This document shows, in pieces, positions 14,006 to 25,900 of a DNA stretch of 37,193 nt. The stretch spans positions 1 through 37,193 of the forward strand of contig JAUYJN010000002.1 in the NCBI GenBank assembly GCA_030700255.1. Direction: 5' to 3'. The notes beneath the pieces are model-generated. The model did not search any database. It was not told the DNA's origin and saw only the letters and a program-made list of their open reading frames with translations. How positions within the stretch are numbered: the first letter of the stretch is position 1; every line of letters starts with the position of its first letter. Source of the stretch: Candidatus Peregrinibacteria bacterium (GTDB lineage Bacteria; Patescibacteriota; Gracilibacteria; UBA1369; JABINC01). The position numbers and the translations under genes are program-made.

Positions 14006-16105
14006 CTAGTCCATCTTTTGGAGATTGTAACGTCCTTGGTCGTCGATGGCGTTTAGTTTTACTTTGATCATGTCGCCGAGTTTGACTACGTCTTCAACTC
14101 GCTCTACGCGGTCTTTTGAGAGTTTTGAGATGTGAACTAGTCCATCAAGTCCAGGTAGGATTTGTACGAATGCTCCAAAGTCCATGATGCGGACAACTTT
14201 ACCTTCGAATTCGTCTCCGACTTTTGGTTTGTAAGTGATTTGTTCGATCTTTTTCTTCACTGCGGCTCCGCTTACTTGATCCGGAGACGTGATTACTACT
14301 GTACCGTCATCGTTTATATTGATATCAACATTGAATTCTTTTGTCATACCTTGGATAGTTTCTCCACCCTTACCGATAACTTTACCGATATCATCCGGGT
14401 CGATTTGCATTGATATGATAAGTGGTGCGTATTTGTTAAGTTCCGGTCTTGGAGCGGCGATTGATTTTTCCATTTCGCCCCAGATGTATGCTTGACCTGT
14501 CTTTGCTTGTTCCAGTGCTTCCTTAAGAAGCGACATCTTGAGTCCTTTTACTTTTGTATCAAGTTGAAGAGCTGTGATCCCGTGACCTGTACCTGCAACT
14601 TTGAAATCCATATCTCCGAGGAAATCTTCCTGCGCCTGGATGTCAGATAAAACTTTGTATACTCCTGTTTCTTCGTTGATTATAAGTCCCATTGCAATAC
14701 CAACAACCGGAGCCTTGATAGGCACACCGGCATCCATAAGTGCAAGAGTTGAACCACAAACTGCAGCCATTGAGCTTGATCCATTACAAGTTAAAGTCTC
14801 TGAAACAAGTAACATTGTGTATGGGAAGTCTTCTTTTGCCGGAAGAACCGGGGCAAGTGCTCGCTCTGCGAGCATACCATGTCCGATTTCACGACGTCCT
14901 GCTGAACGAAGTGGGTATGCTTCTCCAACTGAGAATGGTGCGAATGTGTAGTAATGGATGTATGATTTTTCAGTTTCGAAATCCATTTCATCAATTGTCT
15001 GTGCATCAGATGGGCCACCAAGGGTTGCTATTGTAAGTGCTTGAGTTGCTCCACGATTGAAAAGTCCTGATCCATGTGCACGAGGAAGTAGTCCAACCTC
15101 TGCAGAAACTGTACGTACGTCAATAAGTCCACGTCCGTCTAAACGACGTCCCGTAGCTAGTATTTCTTTTCGCATTTCTGATTTTATCACGTAATCGATA
15201 GCCTCTTTTATGTCTCCTTTTGACCAAGGCGCATCGGCTCGCTCCATATTTGAAGTGAATTTTTCTAGAATAGTATCTTGAATCGCCTCTTTTGCATGTG
15301 CGAATTCTTTTTTACCTGCTACATATAAAGTTTGTATCATATCTGCGCTAATAACACCTGTGACTTCTGACTTGATATCTTCCGGTATTTCGTATGAAGT
15401 AAATTTACATGGAGTTACTTCTCCATACTGCGCCATGAATTCTTTTTGAATTTCACAAAGTGCTTTAATATGAGTATGTGCAAATTCCAAACCTGCAAGC
15501 ATATCATCTGAAGAAACTTGCTTCGCTCCCGATTCAACCATAGTTATTGAGTCAGGCGTACCAGCAACGATAATTTCAAAATCACCTTCTTCTACTTCTG
15601 CATAAGTTGGGTTTAGGATTAAATTTCCGTTGATTCGCCCTACTCTAACTCCGCTGACCGGCCCTTCGAATGGCATACCTCCCATCATAAATCCCAGAGA
15701 TACTCCAGTCATAGACAAAGGCCCCATGTTACAAGATGAATCAGTTGAAAGCATTGTTATGATAACTTGAACTGAATTTCTCATTCCTTTTGGAAACATT
15801 GGTCTCATAGGTCTATCGATAAGACGAGAAGTTAGGATCGCACTCTCAGGTGGACGCCCTTCACGTTTGATAAATCTAGATCCTTTGATTTTACCTGATG
15901 CGTAAAATTTGTCTTGGAAATCTACAGAAAGTGGGAAGAAATCCGCACCATCTCTCGCTTCTCCAATAGTTGTAGTAACGAGACACATCATGTCTCCATG
16001 AGTAATAGTTACAGATCCACTTGCCATATTAGCAAGTTTCCCTGTTTCTAAAATAAGGGGTTTTCCAGCGAATTCCCTTTCGAGCCGTACATGTTTTTTT
16101 GCCAT
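14006..16105 (-). CDS. pnp: Polyribonucleotide nucleotidyltransferase (PNPase)
   Basis: A 699-residue PNPase, the phosphorolytic 3'-5' exoribonuclease of RNA decay. It has two RNase PH domains (about 10-140 and 300-540) around a helical linker. The first contains [20 protein letters not shown] and [10 protein letters not shown], the second GRRLDGRG and [17 protein letters not shown] domain with [12 protein letters not shown] follows (about 560-615), then a C-terminal S1 domain ([20 protein letters not shown], about 625-695). Length and domain order are standard. It lies downstream of rpsO on the same strand, the arrangement common in bacteria. A 6-bp hairpin sits just before its start and could serve control. 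Confidence 0.95.
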   Translation of the reverse strand: MAKKHVRLEREFAGKPLILETGKLANMASGSVTITHGDMMCLVTTTIGEARDGADFFPLSVDFQDKFYASGKIKGSRFIKREGRPPESAILTSRLIDRPMRPMFPKGMRNSVQVIITMLSTDSSCNMGPLSMTGVSLGFMMGGMPFEGPVSGVRVGRINGNLILNPTYAEVEEGDFEIIVAGTPDSITMVESGAKQVSSDDMLAGLEFAHTHIKALCEIQKEFMAQYGEVTPCKFTSYEIPEDIKSEVTGVISADMIQTLYVAGKKEFAHAKEAIQDTILEKFTSNMERADAPWSKGDIKEAIDYVIKSEMRKEILATGRRLDGRGLIDVRTVSAEVGLLPRAHGSGLFNRGATQALTIATLGGPSDAQTIDEMDFETEKSYIHYYTFAPFSVGEAYPLRSAGRREIGHGMLAERALAPVLPAKEDFPYTMLLVSETLTCNGSSSMAAVCGSTLALMDAGVPIKAPVVGIAMGLIINEETGVYKVLSDIQAQEDFLGDMDFKVAGTGHGITALQLDTKVKGLKMSLLKEALEQAKTGQAYIWGEMEKSIAAPRPELNKYAPLIISMQIDPDDIGKVIGKGGETIQGMTKEFNVDININDDGTVVITSPDQVSGAAVKKKIEQITYKPKVGDEFEGKVVRIMDFGAFVQILPGLDGLVHISKLSKDRVERVEDVVKLGDMIKVKLNAIDDQGRYNLQKMD

Positions 16106-16114
16106 GTTTTATGT

Positions 16115-16129
16115 GGGTTATCTTAACCC
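16115..16129 (-). promoter_or_regulatory. Hairpin in the pnp leader
   Basis: GGGTTATCTTAACCC forms a perfect 6-bp stem with a 3-nt loop, ending 10 nt upstream of the pnp start. In E. coli a leader stem-loop in the rpsO-pnp transcript is the site of PNPase autocontrol; whether this smaller hairpin acts likewise is unknown. Confidence 0.4.
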
Positions 16130-16245
16130 CTTTGACGACCGAACGCTGAGTAATAAATTTTAATTGAGAAGCTTTTACTTCTAAACTAGAACTTACTACT
16201 TAGCTTTTCGAAATCTATCTTGAGGGCTAGTTAATTATTTTTAAT

Positions 16246-16707
16246 TTATTTTCGGAGACCCAGGTCTTTGATCACTTTTTCGTAATCATCCGCCTTTCTA
16301 TTCTTCAAGTAATCAAGATGTTTTCTTCTCTTTCCTACCATTGCAAGAAGTCCTTTTCTTGAATGATTGTCTTTAGGATGACCCTTCAAGTGTGACTGTA
16401 GAGAGTCAATACGACTAGTTAAGATCGCAATCTGTACTTGAGCCGATCCAGTGTCCTTTGCATGAACTGCAAAAGTCTCTATGATCTTTTTCTTCTCTTG
16501 TATGATTACCGGCTTTTTCACTTCTTTTACTGCCGGAGCATCTTTTGCCACTTTTTCAGAAGCCTTAACATACACTTTCTTCTCAGCTTTCTCGACCTTT
16601 TTTACTCCAGTCTTTTTGGTAACCTTAGCTGCCTTTGCGCTACTCTTTGCAGGTTTGGTAGTTTTTTTTGCAGATGCCTTTGCAACCGCCTTTTTCTTTT
16701 CCGCCAT
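16246..16707 (-). CDS. rpsO: Ribosomal protein S15 with long basic N-terminal extension
   Basis: A 153-residue protein. The C-terminal 88 residues are a normal S15 that binds 16S rRNA in the small subunit: ETFAVHAKDTGSAQVQIAIL, HLKGHPKDNHSRKGLLAMVG, and KRRKHLDYLK. The first 65 or so residues are a Lys/Ala-rich extension (repeated KKA/AKA-type runs), probably disordered and RNA-binding, that is absent from ordinary S15 of about 89 residues. The start codon is fixed by a promoter about 70 nt upstream, and no internal Met exists near the core start, so the extension is real in the sequence. pnp follows downstream. Confidence 0.92.
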   Translation of the reverse strand: MAEKKKAVAKASAKKTTKPAKSSAKAAKVTKKTGVKKVEKAEKKVYVKASEKVAKDAPAVKEVKKPVIIQEKKKIIETFAVHAKDTGSAQVQIAILTSRIDSLQSHLKGHPKDNHSRKGLLAMVGKRRKHLDYLKNRKADDYEKVIKDLGLRK

Positions 16708-16742
16708 ATTTGAAAATTAATGATAATTTGCATTTTCGCTTC

Positions 16743-16755
16743 GCGTGCTTCACGC
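16743..16755 (-). promoter_or_regulatory. Hairpin in the rpsO leader
   Basis: GCGTG/CACGC with a 3-nt loop in the roughly 70-nt leader between the rpsO promoter and start. S15 often controls its own messenger through leader structures, so this is a candidate site, but it does not match a known S15 leader that I can recall. Confidence 0.3.
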
Positions 16756-16783
16756 TTCATATAGCATCAAAAACGCAATAGGT

Positions 16784-16812
16784 ATTGTACCACGAGCCGA
16801 TTTACCACACAA
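16784..16812 (-). promoter_or_regulatory. rpsO-pnp promoter
   Basis: On the minus strand TTGTGT (16812-16807), a 17-nt spacer and TACAAT (16789-16784) give a good promoter, starting near 16777. It lies in the spacer after the corA stop. Confidence 0.5.
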
Positions 16813-16824
16813 CCTTAAAAAAAA

Positions 16825-17757
16825 CTACATCCATCTCTTCAATTTGAAGAAAAGTAACATCGATACAATTATAACCAACATGCCACCGGTTATAAATAAA
16901 TATGAGTGCAGATTCTGCCCGATATCAAGCGGAAAGTTGACATTCATACCAAAAAAACCCGTTACAAACGTAATTGGCAGCATGATCACCGAAAATACAG
17001 TCAGAGTTTTAATAACACTATTGGTAGTATGTGAAATTACCGCTTCATTTGTATCTTGAAGCAAATTAATCATCTCGTTCTGATTGTTAAGTGTAGACCA
17101 AATCTTCTCGACCTTATCCACTATATCATCAAAATAAATCTCAAGCCCCTCTGGTATAAACTTATCATTCTTATATTCCAACTGTGGGATAACGGTACGC
17201 ATTGGCCCAACCGTTCTCTCGAAAGTAAGTATGTCTTTTTTTAATCCCAATATATCTCGGAGCATGTCCTTCTGACCTTTTCTTAAGGTAAACACATCCT
17301 TCTCAACTTTATCCATACGTTTTTCCATCTGATCGATCAAAACAAAATGCTCATCGAATAATTCATTTAGCATTTCATACAATACGAAACCGGCACCCTT
17401 TGCCATTTTTTCACGACGTACTTTGAGTGAATCAGTATATCTCTTTACGAATTTCTTAAGACCTCTCAACTCATTGTCATGAAGCGTTATAAAGAATGTA
17501 GTACCTAAAAATAAATTCACCTCGGCAACCTGAATTGAATGCGTTCTAACGTCCCAATATGGGAAATGTAAAACCAAAAATATATACTTATCATAATCAT
17601 CAATTTTTGACCTTTGAGTTTCAGACAAAACATCCTCAACATCAAGTTGATGAAATTTATACTTCCTTGCCAACTCCAATATAGAAGCCTCATCCGGGCT
17701 CGAAATATCGATCCAAGTGAAATTCTTATAACTGATTTTTTGTACGTTTACAGCCAT
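16825..17757 (-). CDS. corA: CorA-family divalent metal ion transporter
   Basis: A 310-residue CorA-type magnesium/cobalt channel. The cytoplasmic N-terminal part starts with TWIDISSPDEASILELA and contains LDVEDVLSETQRSKID and the long helical stalk (LIDQMEKRMDKVEKDVF). Two membrane helices end the protein, and the signature GMN is in GFFGMNVNFP, between helix 1 and the second helix (Gly at about 270), as required for ion selection. A basic tail, KLKRWM, follows. A longer frame starts at 17820, but its first 21 residues are not family-like and overlap a TATTATAG box, so I chose the ATG at 17757. It is divergent from the next membrane-protein gene. Confidence 0.92.
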   Translation of the reverse strand: MAVNVQKISYKNFTWIDISSPDEASILELARKYKFHQLDVEDVLSETQRSKIDDYDKYIFLVLHFPYWDVRTHSIQVAEVNLFLGTTFFITLHDNELRGLKKFVKRYTDSLKVRREKMAKGAGFVLYEMLNELFDEHFVLIDQMEKRMDKVEKDVFTLRKGQKDMLRDILGLKKDILTFERTVGPMRTVIPQLEYKNDKFIPEGLEIYFDDIVDKVEKIWSTLNNQNEMINLLQDTNEAVISHTTNSVIKTLTVFSVIMLPITFVTGFFGMNVNFPLDIGQNLHSYLFITGGMLVIIVSMLLFFKLKRWM

Positions 17758-17862
17758 TTGTGGTAGGTAGTCAAAGAAAGTTATTTTACTTAAAGATTCA
17801 TCTTCACTATAATACCACAAGACTTACAAAGAAAACAAAAACAAAAATTTAGGAATTTCAAA

Positions 17863-18846
17863 ATGCTATACAAAAGAATAATTCGTGATGCTTGGCGGTT
17901 CACACAAGAGCAGAAAAGACTTGTAAAGTGGTACGCTCTTTTCCCTGCCATACTCACAACTATAGCCGGTATTTTGTTTATAGTTTATCAATACATGGCG
18001 TTCGTCACTTCCGAGGCTTTGTTTGCGCAGCATTCCGAGAGCTTTTTATACCGGATAATATCTGTTTATATTAAGCTTTTTGATACAAATACAAAGCTTG
18101 GAATTACTGTGACGGTTTTTTTAATCATTGCGGTCATTATGCATCTTTTTATTCCTGTTTTTTGTCAGGGAGCCTTGATTCAATTGATTGCCCGGCATAG
18201 AAATGGAGATCCGATAAAAGTAAGAAATGGCATTTCACATGGGCTTCTAAACTTCCTACCTCTATTTGAATATAGTTTAATCCTACGATCATTTACACTT
18301 ACAAGCATACTCGGCGAAGGAGCTTTTATTCTTAGGAATTTTGGTTGGGGTTGGTTTGAAGCCTTGATAGTTCCAATAATTATGATGATATGTGTAAGCA
18401 TGCTACTAACTTTGTTTTTTACATACAGTGAGTATTTTATGGTGATAGACAAAAAGAAAGTTTTCGCCTCTATGAAATCAAGCACCCTGCTGGTAATCAA
18501 ACACTGGCAGCACACGTTCCTCATACTTATACTTATGTTAATAATAGGTCTACGCATACTTATAAACGTATTAATAGTATTGATTATCCCCGGTGTAATA
18601 ATAGGTATAGTTGCGATATTCGTGTATAGCGCAGCACTTATGAAAGTAGGTGTAATTGTTGGTGGGCTTGCCGGTATTTTCGCACTTTACATCGCATCAT
18701 ATTTTAATGCGATACTCGACGTATGGGCAAAAGCTATATGGGTATATTCATTCCTCGAATTAACTACTCAAAAAGAAATCGATGCACGTGGTAATATAAT
18801 GTCAGGTAACGAAGCTCTAGATATGGAGGACACTGCTCTAACTTAA
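17863..18846 (+). CDS. Multi-span membrane protein, unknown
   Basis: A 327-residue integral membrane protein with about six hydrophobic segments, including 22-42, 78-105, 160-190, 225-255 and 255-285. The N-terminus is basic and cytoplasmic-looking (RIIRDAWRFTQEQKRLVKWY). The C-terminal region (FNAILDVWAKAIWVYSFLEL) is reminiscent of uncharacterised membrane proteins in CPR genomes, but I cannot name a family or function. It is divergent from corA and overlaps the convergent TrmB-type gene by 9 nt at its 3' end. Confidence 0.7.
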   Translation: MLYKRIIRDAWRFTQEQKRLVKWYALFPAILTTIAGILFIVYQYMAFVTSEALFAQHSESFLYRIISVYIKLFDTNTKLGITVTVFLIIAVIMHLFIPVFCQGALIQLIARHRNGDPIKVRNGISHGLLNFLPLFEYSLILRSFTLTSILGEGAFILRNFGWGWFEALIVPIIMMICVSMLLTLFFTYSEYFMVIDKKKVFASMKSSTLLVIKHWQHTFLILILMLIIGLRILINVLIVLIIPGVIIGIVAIFVYSAALMKVGVIVGGLAGIFALYIASYFNAILDVWAKAIWVYSFLELTTQKEIDARGNIMSGNEALDMEDTALT

Positions 18847-19644
18847 AAATTCATCTATTTCCAATCCATCCTCCCAGTCTTTTTCGAAAGTCTCTTTGAA
18901 GATCTTCATGCAATCGAAGTTTTGACAGTGCATATAAAATCCTTTTAAAGGATTATTCTGAGTATTGAAATCTATTATCCATTTACTCCCTATACATAGG
19001 AGTGTGTTATTTCTTTCCGATCTACTTTGACGCAAAAAAAGCTGCGATTCCTGATGCAGCTTTTTTGGTATTCTATAGTCTCCATTGCCAATAAAAATAA
19101 TTCTTATTTTTAGTTCAATGTTATCCTTTAACGTTCCTATAATAAGCCTTTCGTACTCAGGGTTAAAACGTAACAGCTCACTATAATTCATATAAATATC
19201 TATCTTATCTGTACTTGGCATTATTACCTTATGAGCTGTTTCAAGGCCTTTTACACCTTCTAAATAATGAAAAAATGGTCGAGGCTCAATATTTCTATCT
19301 TGCTCCTCAAGCAACTCTTTTATCCTTGCTACCGCCTCTACCGACATATGATGATTATCCTCAGCTTGTATACGTTTCCTATTTGCCCACCTTATAATTT
19401 CTGAATTTGATTTCAATTCAAAACAGGTGACATTGTTCACATTCATCTTATCTACAAGCTGCACCTTCACTAGAAAATTTAATATACTATAGAGCTCCGT
19501 CCTTTTGATCACACTTATATCCGGAGATATTTCATGCACCCTAACTCGTCCCGACGCATAGAGATGACTTAGGACTATGATCTGCTTTTGATTTAATCCA
19601 AGCATTGAGAATGCTTTTGTTATTCCAGGTGAAAACTGAGTCAT
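18838..19644 (-). CDS. TrmB-type transcriptional regulator
   Basis: A 268-residue protein with an N-terminal winged-helix domain (about residues 8-80: GLNQKQIIVLSHLYASGRV, EISPDISVIKRTELYSILN, LVKVQLVDKM). A short helical linker (AVARIKELLEEQ) and an effector-like domain (FFHYLEGVKGLETAHKVI, and IDIYMNYSELL) follow. This is the plan of TrmB-family regulators, known mainly from archaea as sugar-responsive repressors and also found in CPR bacteria. The ligand is unknown. It is divergent from the giant alpha-2-macroglobulin gene with a 284-nt shared spacer, so control of that gene is possible but not shown. Confidence 0.75.
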   Translation of the reverse strand: MTQFSPGITKAFSMLGLNQKQIIVLSHLYASGRVRVHEISPDISVIKRTELYSILNFLVKVQLVDKMNVNNVTCFELKSNSEIIRWANRKRIQAEDNHHMSVEAVARIKELLEEQDRNIEPRPFFHYLEGVKGLETAHKVIMPSTDKIDIYMNYSELLRFNPEYERLIIGTLKDNIELKIRIIFIGNGDYRIPKKLHQESQLFLRQSRSERNNTLLCIGSKWIIDFNTQNNPLKGFYMHCQNFDCMKIFKETFEKDWEDGLEIDEFLS

Positions 19645-19928
19645 TTTGGTTGGTGGTATTTAGGTGGTAGGGGTGGGCTTTACATATTTTTAATATATGC
19701 TACGTGTTATATTGAAAAAATTAGGAAGTATCTTAGCATACACCTTATGGCTTTTGTAAAGGTTTTCTATGGATTAAGTGTTGTTATTCACATTTAACAC
19801 TTTGTTTTTTCGGCTTGAGGCATGCGGATCATGCAAATGTATCTATATTATTTTCAAAACAATTAAATCCATATCTATATCAATCTAATAGGTATAACGT
19901 GAGCATACGTATCCTCTCACAAAAATAT

Positions 19929-22900
19929 ATGGAAAATACTGACAAGATTTTTAATTTAACTAAGACAAAATTAGCCGTGATCGGGTTCGTCATCGTCGCC
20001 GTGCTTTGCGTAGCTGCATTTTTTACGTTTTTTAATTCTTCTACACCTCTATCAATAATAGATGATGGTAATGTGAGTGCAGCTTCATTTGTAAGCGGGG
20101 AGATCTCGCAAGGAGCACCTATAGTGATAAAGTTGCCGGAAGAAGTAGATCAAACTGTGAAGGAGCAAATAGTATTTGAGCCGTTGATCGCCGGCGAATG
20201 GAAAGAAAGTGATTTTCCAAAGAATGAAAATGTCGTTGTGTTTCAACCAAGCAAGGTACTTACACTCGGCTCGACTTACTCACTCTCAATTCCTGTGCAA
20301 GATGCGAGCCTTACACAATATTTTGAAATAGTTGAACCACCACGCATACTAAATGTATTTCCAAATTCTGAAAGTGAGACCTCTGAAGACTCTGAAATCA
20401 CTATAGTTTTTAATAGACCTATGGTTCCGCTCACTACCCTCGACGAAATGGATAAACAAAATATCGATGTCACTATCATGCCCCCGACAGAAGGTAAATG
20501 GAAATGGATCAGCACACGTAGTTTACAATTTCAGCCAACTGTAAGCCTAGCTCCATCTTCTAATTATAAGGTAACAACCGGATCGAGTTTCCAATCCTTA
20601 GACGGCATCAGTGTTGAACCATATAAACATACATTCACAACTCGACCACTAAGATTTGAGAATTCCAGCCAAAACAAGCTCGCTTACAACCAACCTATCC
20701 TGATTACTTACAATCAGCCGATCGATGTAGAAAAAACGCTGAAAAATGCAACTATTAAAAATTTAACTACAAACAAAAAAGTAGAAGTTATTGGTGAGTA
20801 CTATACCCATGATGTTTATGATTATAAGACAAGAAAAACTGAGACAAGAACTGAGGAGTCTGTATTAGCAATTTACCAAGTAAATGATGCACACAACAGA
20901 ACGAGGCTTTGGGATTTTACAAATAAATATGAATTTGAGATATTAAAATCATTTCCAAAACAGGGAGATATAAATCTTGATGAAAAAATCACCGGCAATG
21001 TAGAGGTGAGCGACATCGTACAAAATAAGTCCGCTCAATCAGACCGCTCAGATTCTGTTAATTTTGATTTCTTTGACCCAGAGGGAGTAGCCGTATTTCA
21101 ATTCTATGAAGATATCAATCTGGCGCAGAGCTCTATCCAAGGGAAACATATAAAAAATATCGAATATGTCGAAGAATGTAACGATGAAATAGAGTACAGA
21201 GACGAAGAAACGTGTGAGAAAAAAATAAATAAATCTAAAGTAAACATCAGCTTCAACTCCAAAGAAGTTGCACTTGGTGAGAAATTTAATTTGAGTCTGG
21301 ACAAGATTGTCAATCAAGGAGGAATTACAATAAATGTAAATCAACTCAATTTTGATTTAACGGCTTTCCCTAAATTTGAGATACTTTCAACTGTACCCGG
21401 GGAAGGCGCTCAGAGTACAACTCAATTTGCAATATGCAGTAATTCACCGATAGCTACTCCGAATTTTTATCCAAATTCAGAATCTGAAGAGGCCGCAAAA
21501 ATAGGAGACTACATCACTGCTAACTATGGGTATTCATTTAACCAATGGGGGGATTCATATTTGATAGATGAAAAAAATGGTTCTCACTACAAATGTAAAC
21601 CTGACCAATTTCAAACAAATATAAATCATGGCCTCGATCCTAATTCAAACTATGAAATTAACCTACATTTGACTGATGAATTTGAACAAGTCGCTGATTC
21701 GAAAGCTGTCTTCAAAACGGGAAATCTAGACCCTCACGCATTAAATTTTTACAATTTCCAAGAGAAATACTCTGTTGCAACACCAAACGCAACAAAGCTC
21801 ACTTTTGCAACAAAAAACATGACTTTTGTGGATATGGATATATGCCAGGTTCCAAAACGAGATATGTTAAGCATATTGAATAAAGGACTTTATTATACCG
21901 ATACAGTCGACCAATCTTTATGTGAATGGAGTACTCGCAAACGCATCGAACTGCCTAAAAAATACTGGGAACAAAATTCTTTCCAAGTTGTACTAGCAGA
22001 CTATGTACCCACAAAATTCGGACATTATGTGGTCTCATTCTCACATCCGGACTATAAGGATTGGGGAAATAAAAAAGTGTATGAGCATACATTTGTAACT
22101 ATGACAAACTTGAGTGTGATCGAAAAAGAAGTCCAAATACGTGAGGATAAATATACTAAAGAACAAGAAAAACTAAGTGCTTCTCAAAAGGATGACTTAT
22201 ATGACTTATACTGGGTAACTGATGCTTTGACTCTTTCTCCTATAGAAGGAGCAATGGTCACTACTTATACATACGATCAAGCTGCAGATAATATGACTGC
22301 CGCATCAAATGCGAATACTAGGACTGACGGAACCGTCAAACTAACAGTTTCACCAAACAAATATGGAGCAATTGTTTCGAACAAAATAGACAGTGCGATA
22401 GTTGGAGACTTCGAAAATCAACTTTCATGGGGCTCATATGCAAACAATAGTGAACGAATTTTCTTGTACACTGACAGACCTATATATAGGCCCGGTGACA
22501 CTGTGCAACTAAAAGGCGTTTACCGTATAGGCTATGACGGTGCGATGCAGACCATACCAGGTAAAGAAATCGAACTTAAAATCTCTGACAGCAAGTACGA
22601 CAACGTGTTCAAAGGAAATTTAAAGCTAAATGATTTTGGTACTTTTAACACTTCATTCGTATTGGATAATTCAGCCTCCCTCGGATCATATACAGCCAGA
22701 GTTGGATATGGGAGTGCACGATTTGATGTAGAAGAATACACACCTGCTGCATTTAAATTGGAGCTCACACCGGACAAGGAAGAGTATATAAATAAAGATA
22801 CTTTGAATCTCGACGTTCAAGCTGATTATTATTTCGGAGTGCCTCTGGAAGGTGGGAGCGTTAATTACACACTCTCTGCTCAAGATTATTTCTTCGATAA

Positions 22901-25900
22901 ATATACTGACGAATACTTTAACTTCGGATCATCTTGGTATAGATGTTCTTATTACTGCAATACAAACGATAAATATCTTTTGTCAGGCGAGGCTACATTG
23001 GACTCTAAAGGCCATACTCAAATCACAAAATCCCTGGATTTTGATTCTCTATTTGCAGATGACAAAGAAGACGATGAAAATATTTACCGAAGCAGAATTT
23101 TTGTCTTAAATATAGGCGTGACTGATAAAGATGGTAGACAAATAAGTTCGCAAGAATCATTTGTCGTTCATGGCGGGGAGGTTTACCTCGGAGTTCAAAC
23201 TGACAAATATTTCATGCAGGCAAATGAAGAATTTAATCTAAAAGTTAAGTCCTTAGACACACAAGGTAACCAAGTAAGTCAAAGAGGTATCAAAGGTCAA
23301 ATCAGCAAAGTGACATGGGATTACAATAAGAGAAAAGAAGTAGACGGAGGATATTATTTCAATGCTGAGAAGAAACTAACTTCAGTCAAAAAATTCGACC
23401 TCAGTACAAATTCTGATGGTAATTGGAATGACTCTTTTGCATTAAAAGATCAAGGAGAATACGAAGTCAGCCTCGAGGCAAAAGACTCTAAAGGAAATAC
23501 TATTATCACAACCAGCACGTTATATGTTTACGGCGGCAAAGCAACTGCCGGATTGGTGAGACCTACAAATGACACTACTCTCGAAATCATAAACAATTCA
23601 AGTGAGCTACAACCTGGGGATACAGCGAGCTTCATGATAAAAAATCCATTTGAAGGGAAAGTAAAAGCTCTAATCTCTATAGAGCGTGGTCGTATATTTG
23701 ATTACGAAGTAGTTGAATTCGATCAGAGTTTCTATAATTATCAATTCAAAATAGATAGTTCATATGTACCAAATGTATTTGCTTCAGTAGTTCTGCTTTC
23801 AGCAGAACCTGGGCTCAAATTCGGAGAGACAAGTTTCCAAGTTAGCACAGACAACAAAGAATTAAAGATCAACGTAACAACGGAAAAACAAAATTATCTT
23901 CCAGGGGAAACTGTAAATTTAAACTTTGATGTGAAGAATTCAAAAGGTGAGCCTCTCGCGACCGAACTTTCTGTTGCAGTTGTCGACATGAGCGTACTTG
24001 CCCTCAAAGGAAATCCACATAAGAATCCCCTACTCTACTTCTATCAAAATCTTCCTCTAACTATTGCGACTTCCGCAAACCTAAAAAATCTGCTTCATGA
24101 AATAGATATCAAAACAGGTAAAGGTGGTGGCGGTGGCGAGGATGCCGATACTAAAAAACGTGGGGATTTCAAGGACACTGCTTTCTGGCGAGCTGTAATT
24201 ACGACTGATGCAAATGGCTTTGCCACCGCCAACTTCACACTTCCCGACAATCTAACAACTTGGCAGATAGAAACTCTCGGTGTAACCAAAGACACATTGC
24301 TTGGAGTTAATTATATGGAAATAATGACAAAGAAACTTGTTTCTATAGTCCCACTCAAACCACGCTTCACGGTACCCGGAGATGTCTTCGCAATAGGTGC
24401 AAAAGTGTTTAACCAATCAGATGAAACTCAAAAACTAGATGTAACACTTGCAAGTAGCACTCTAAAATCTGAAGGCTCAGATGCTCAGTCAGTCAAACTT
24501 TCAAAAGGCGAAACGAAGACTGTGTACTTCAAAGTAAGTTCTCCATCTGATCTACAGTACGGCGAACATGTATTCACTCTCTCTGCAAAAAATTCTGAAT
24601 TCGAAGACGTTATCGAACAGTCAATTCAAATCACAAGAAATGAAACTTACGAGTCCGTCGCTACTGCAAGCAATACCAACAAAGATTTATCGAGTGAATT
24701 CTTATTTTTACCAAAAAATATTATTCCGGATGAAGGGAAACTTGAAATCAATGCCAGTGCAACGCTTGCTGTATTTCTATCGGATGCGCTTAACAGCATA
24801 CTCGGATATCCATATGGATGTACTGAGCAAATTGCAAGCAAGCTCAAAGCGATCGCGATAGTCAAAGCCGGACTTAAGATCGAAAACATCGGTGATAAAT
24901 TTAAGATTGATAACATCATATTTGATGGAAAAATCCACACTCTGGATGAAGTCATATCTCTCGGACTTGCACGTATTACAGAGAACCAAAATGATGATGG
25001 TGGGTTTGGATATTACAAAGGAATGAAATCAAGCCTATACCTAACTATGAGTACTCTTGAAGCATTGGCGAGGATAGAAAAGACGAATTCTAACATAGAT
25101 AAAAATATGTTAAAGAGAGCTGGAGCGTACCTAACAACACAGATCACAAATACTGAGAAATACAAGTCTATTGATGATCTTATATTCGTAGCTCACAGCG
25201 TATCTAGTTCAGTTCAAACTAGACAGCATGTCGATACACTCAAACCACTAATCCAAGAAAAAATTCTTCAAAATAAAAAAGTACTATCTGAAGAACTTGG
25301 AAATATGTCTCTCGCTTACCTCGCCCTCACTATGGCGCAGAACCCCGATACATTTGGAACTGCCGCACGCAACAATGTTTTCGAAATACTGGAAAACAGA
25401 ATAGTTATAGATGCTCGCGGAGCACACTTACCAGGTGGTAACGCTTGGTACTACTACGATACTCCTGTCAAATCAACGGCGACATTGCTAAGCGCCTTAA
25501 CAGTAGAAAAACGTAACAATGAAATGTCCGGCAATATACTCAGATGGCTGCTCCTCAGTCGCTCAAAAGACGGCGCATGGGGCTCCACCGCAAACACCGC
25601 TGCTGTTGTTGACGCATTTACCGCCTACATGATAGCTCAAGGAGAAAACAAATCTGATTTCAAACTTGACCTCAAACTCGATGGATCAGATTTAGCCTCA
25701 TTTGATTTTAATAAAGATACAATTCTAAACCAAGAATCAACTATAATCTCACCACTCAACAAACTCGCATTTGGTAAACTTTTGCCACTGCAATTTATAA
25801 AGAAAAATAACAACGCCGAACAAAACAATTTCTACTATGATCTCGGTTTAACTTATTTCTTACCAATAGATGAAATCACTGCTCGTGATGAAGGATTCTC

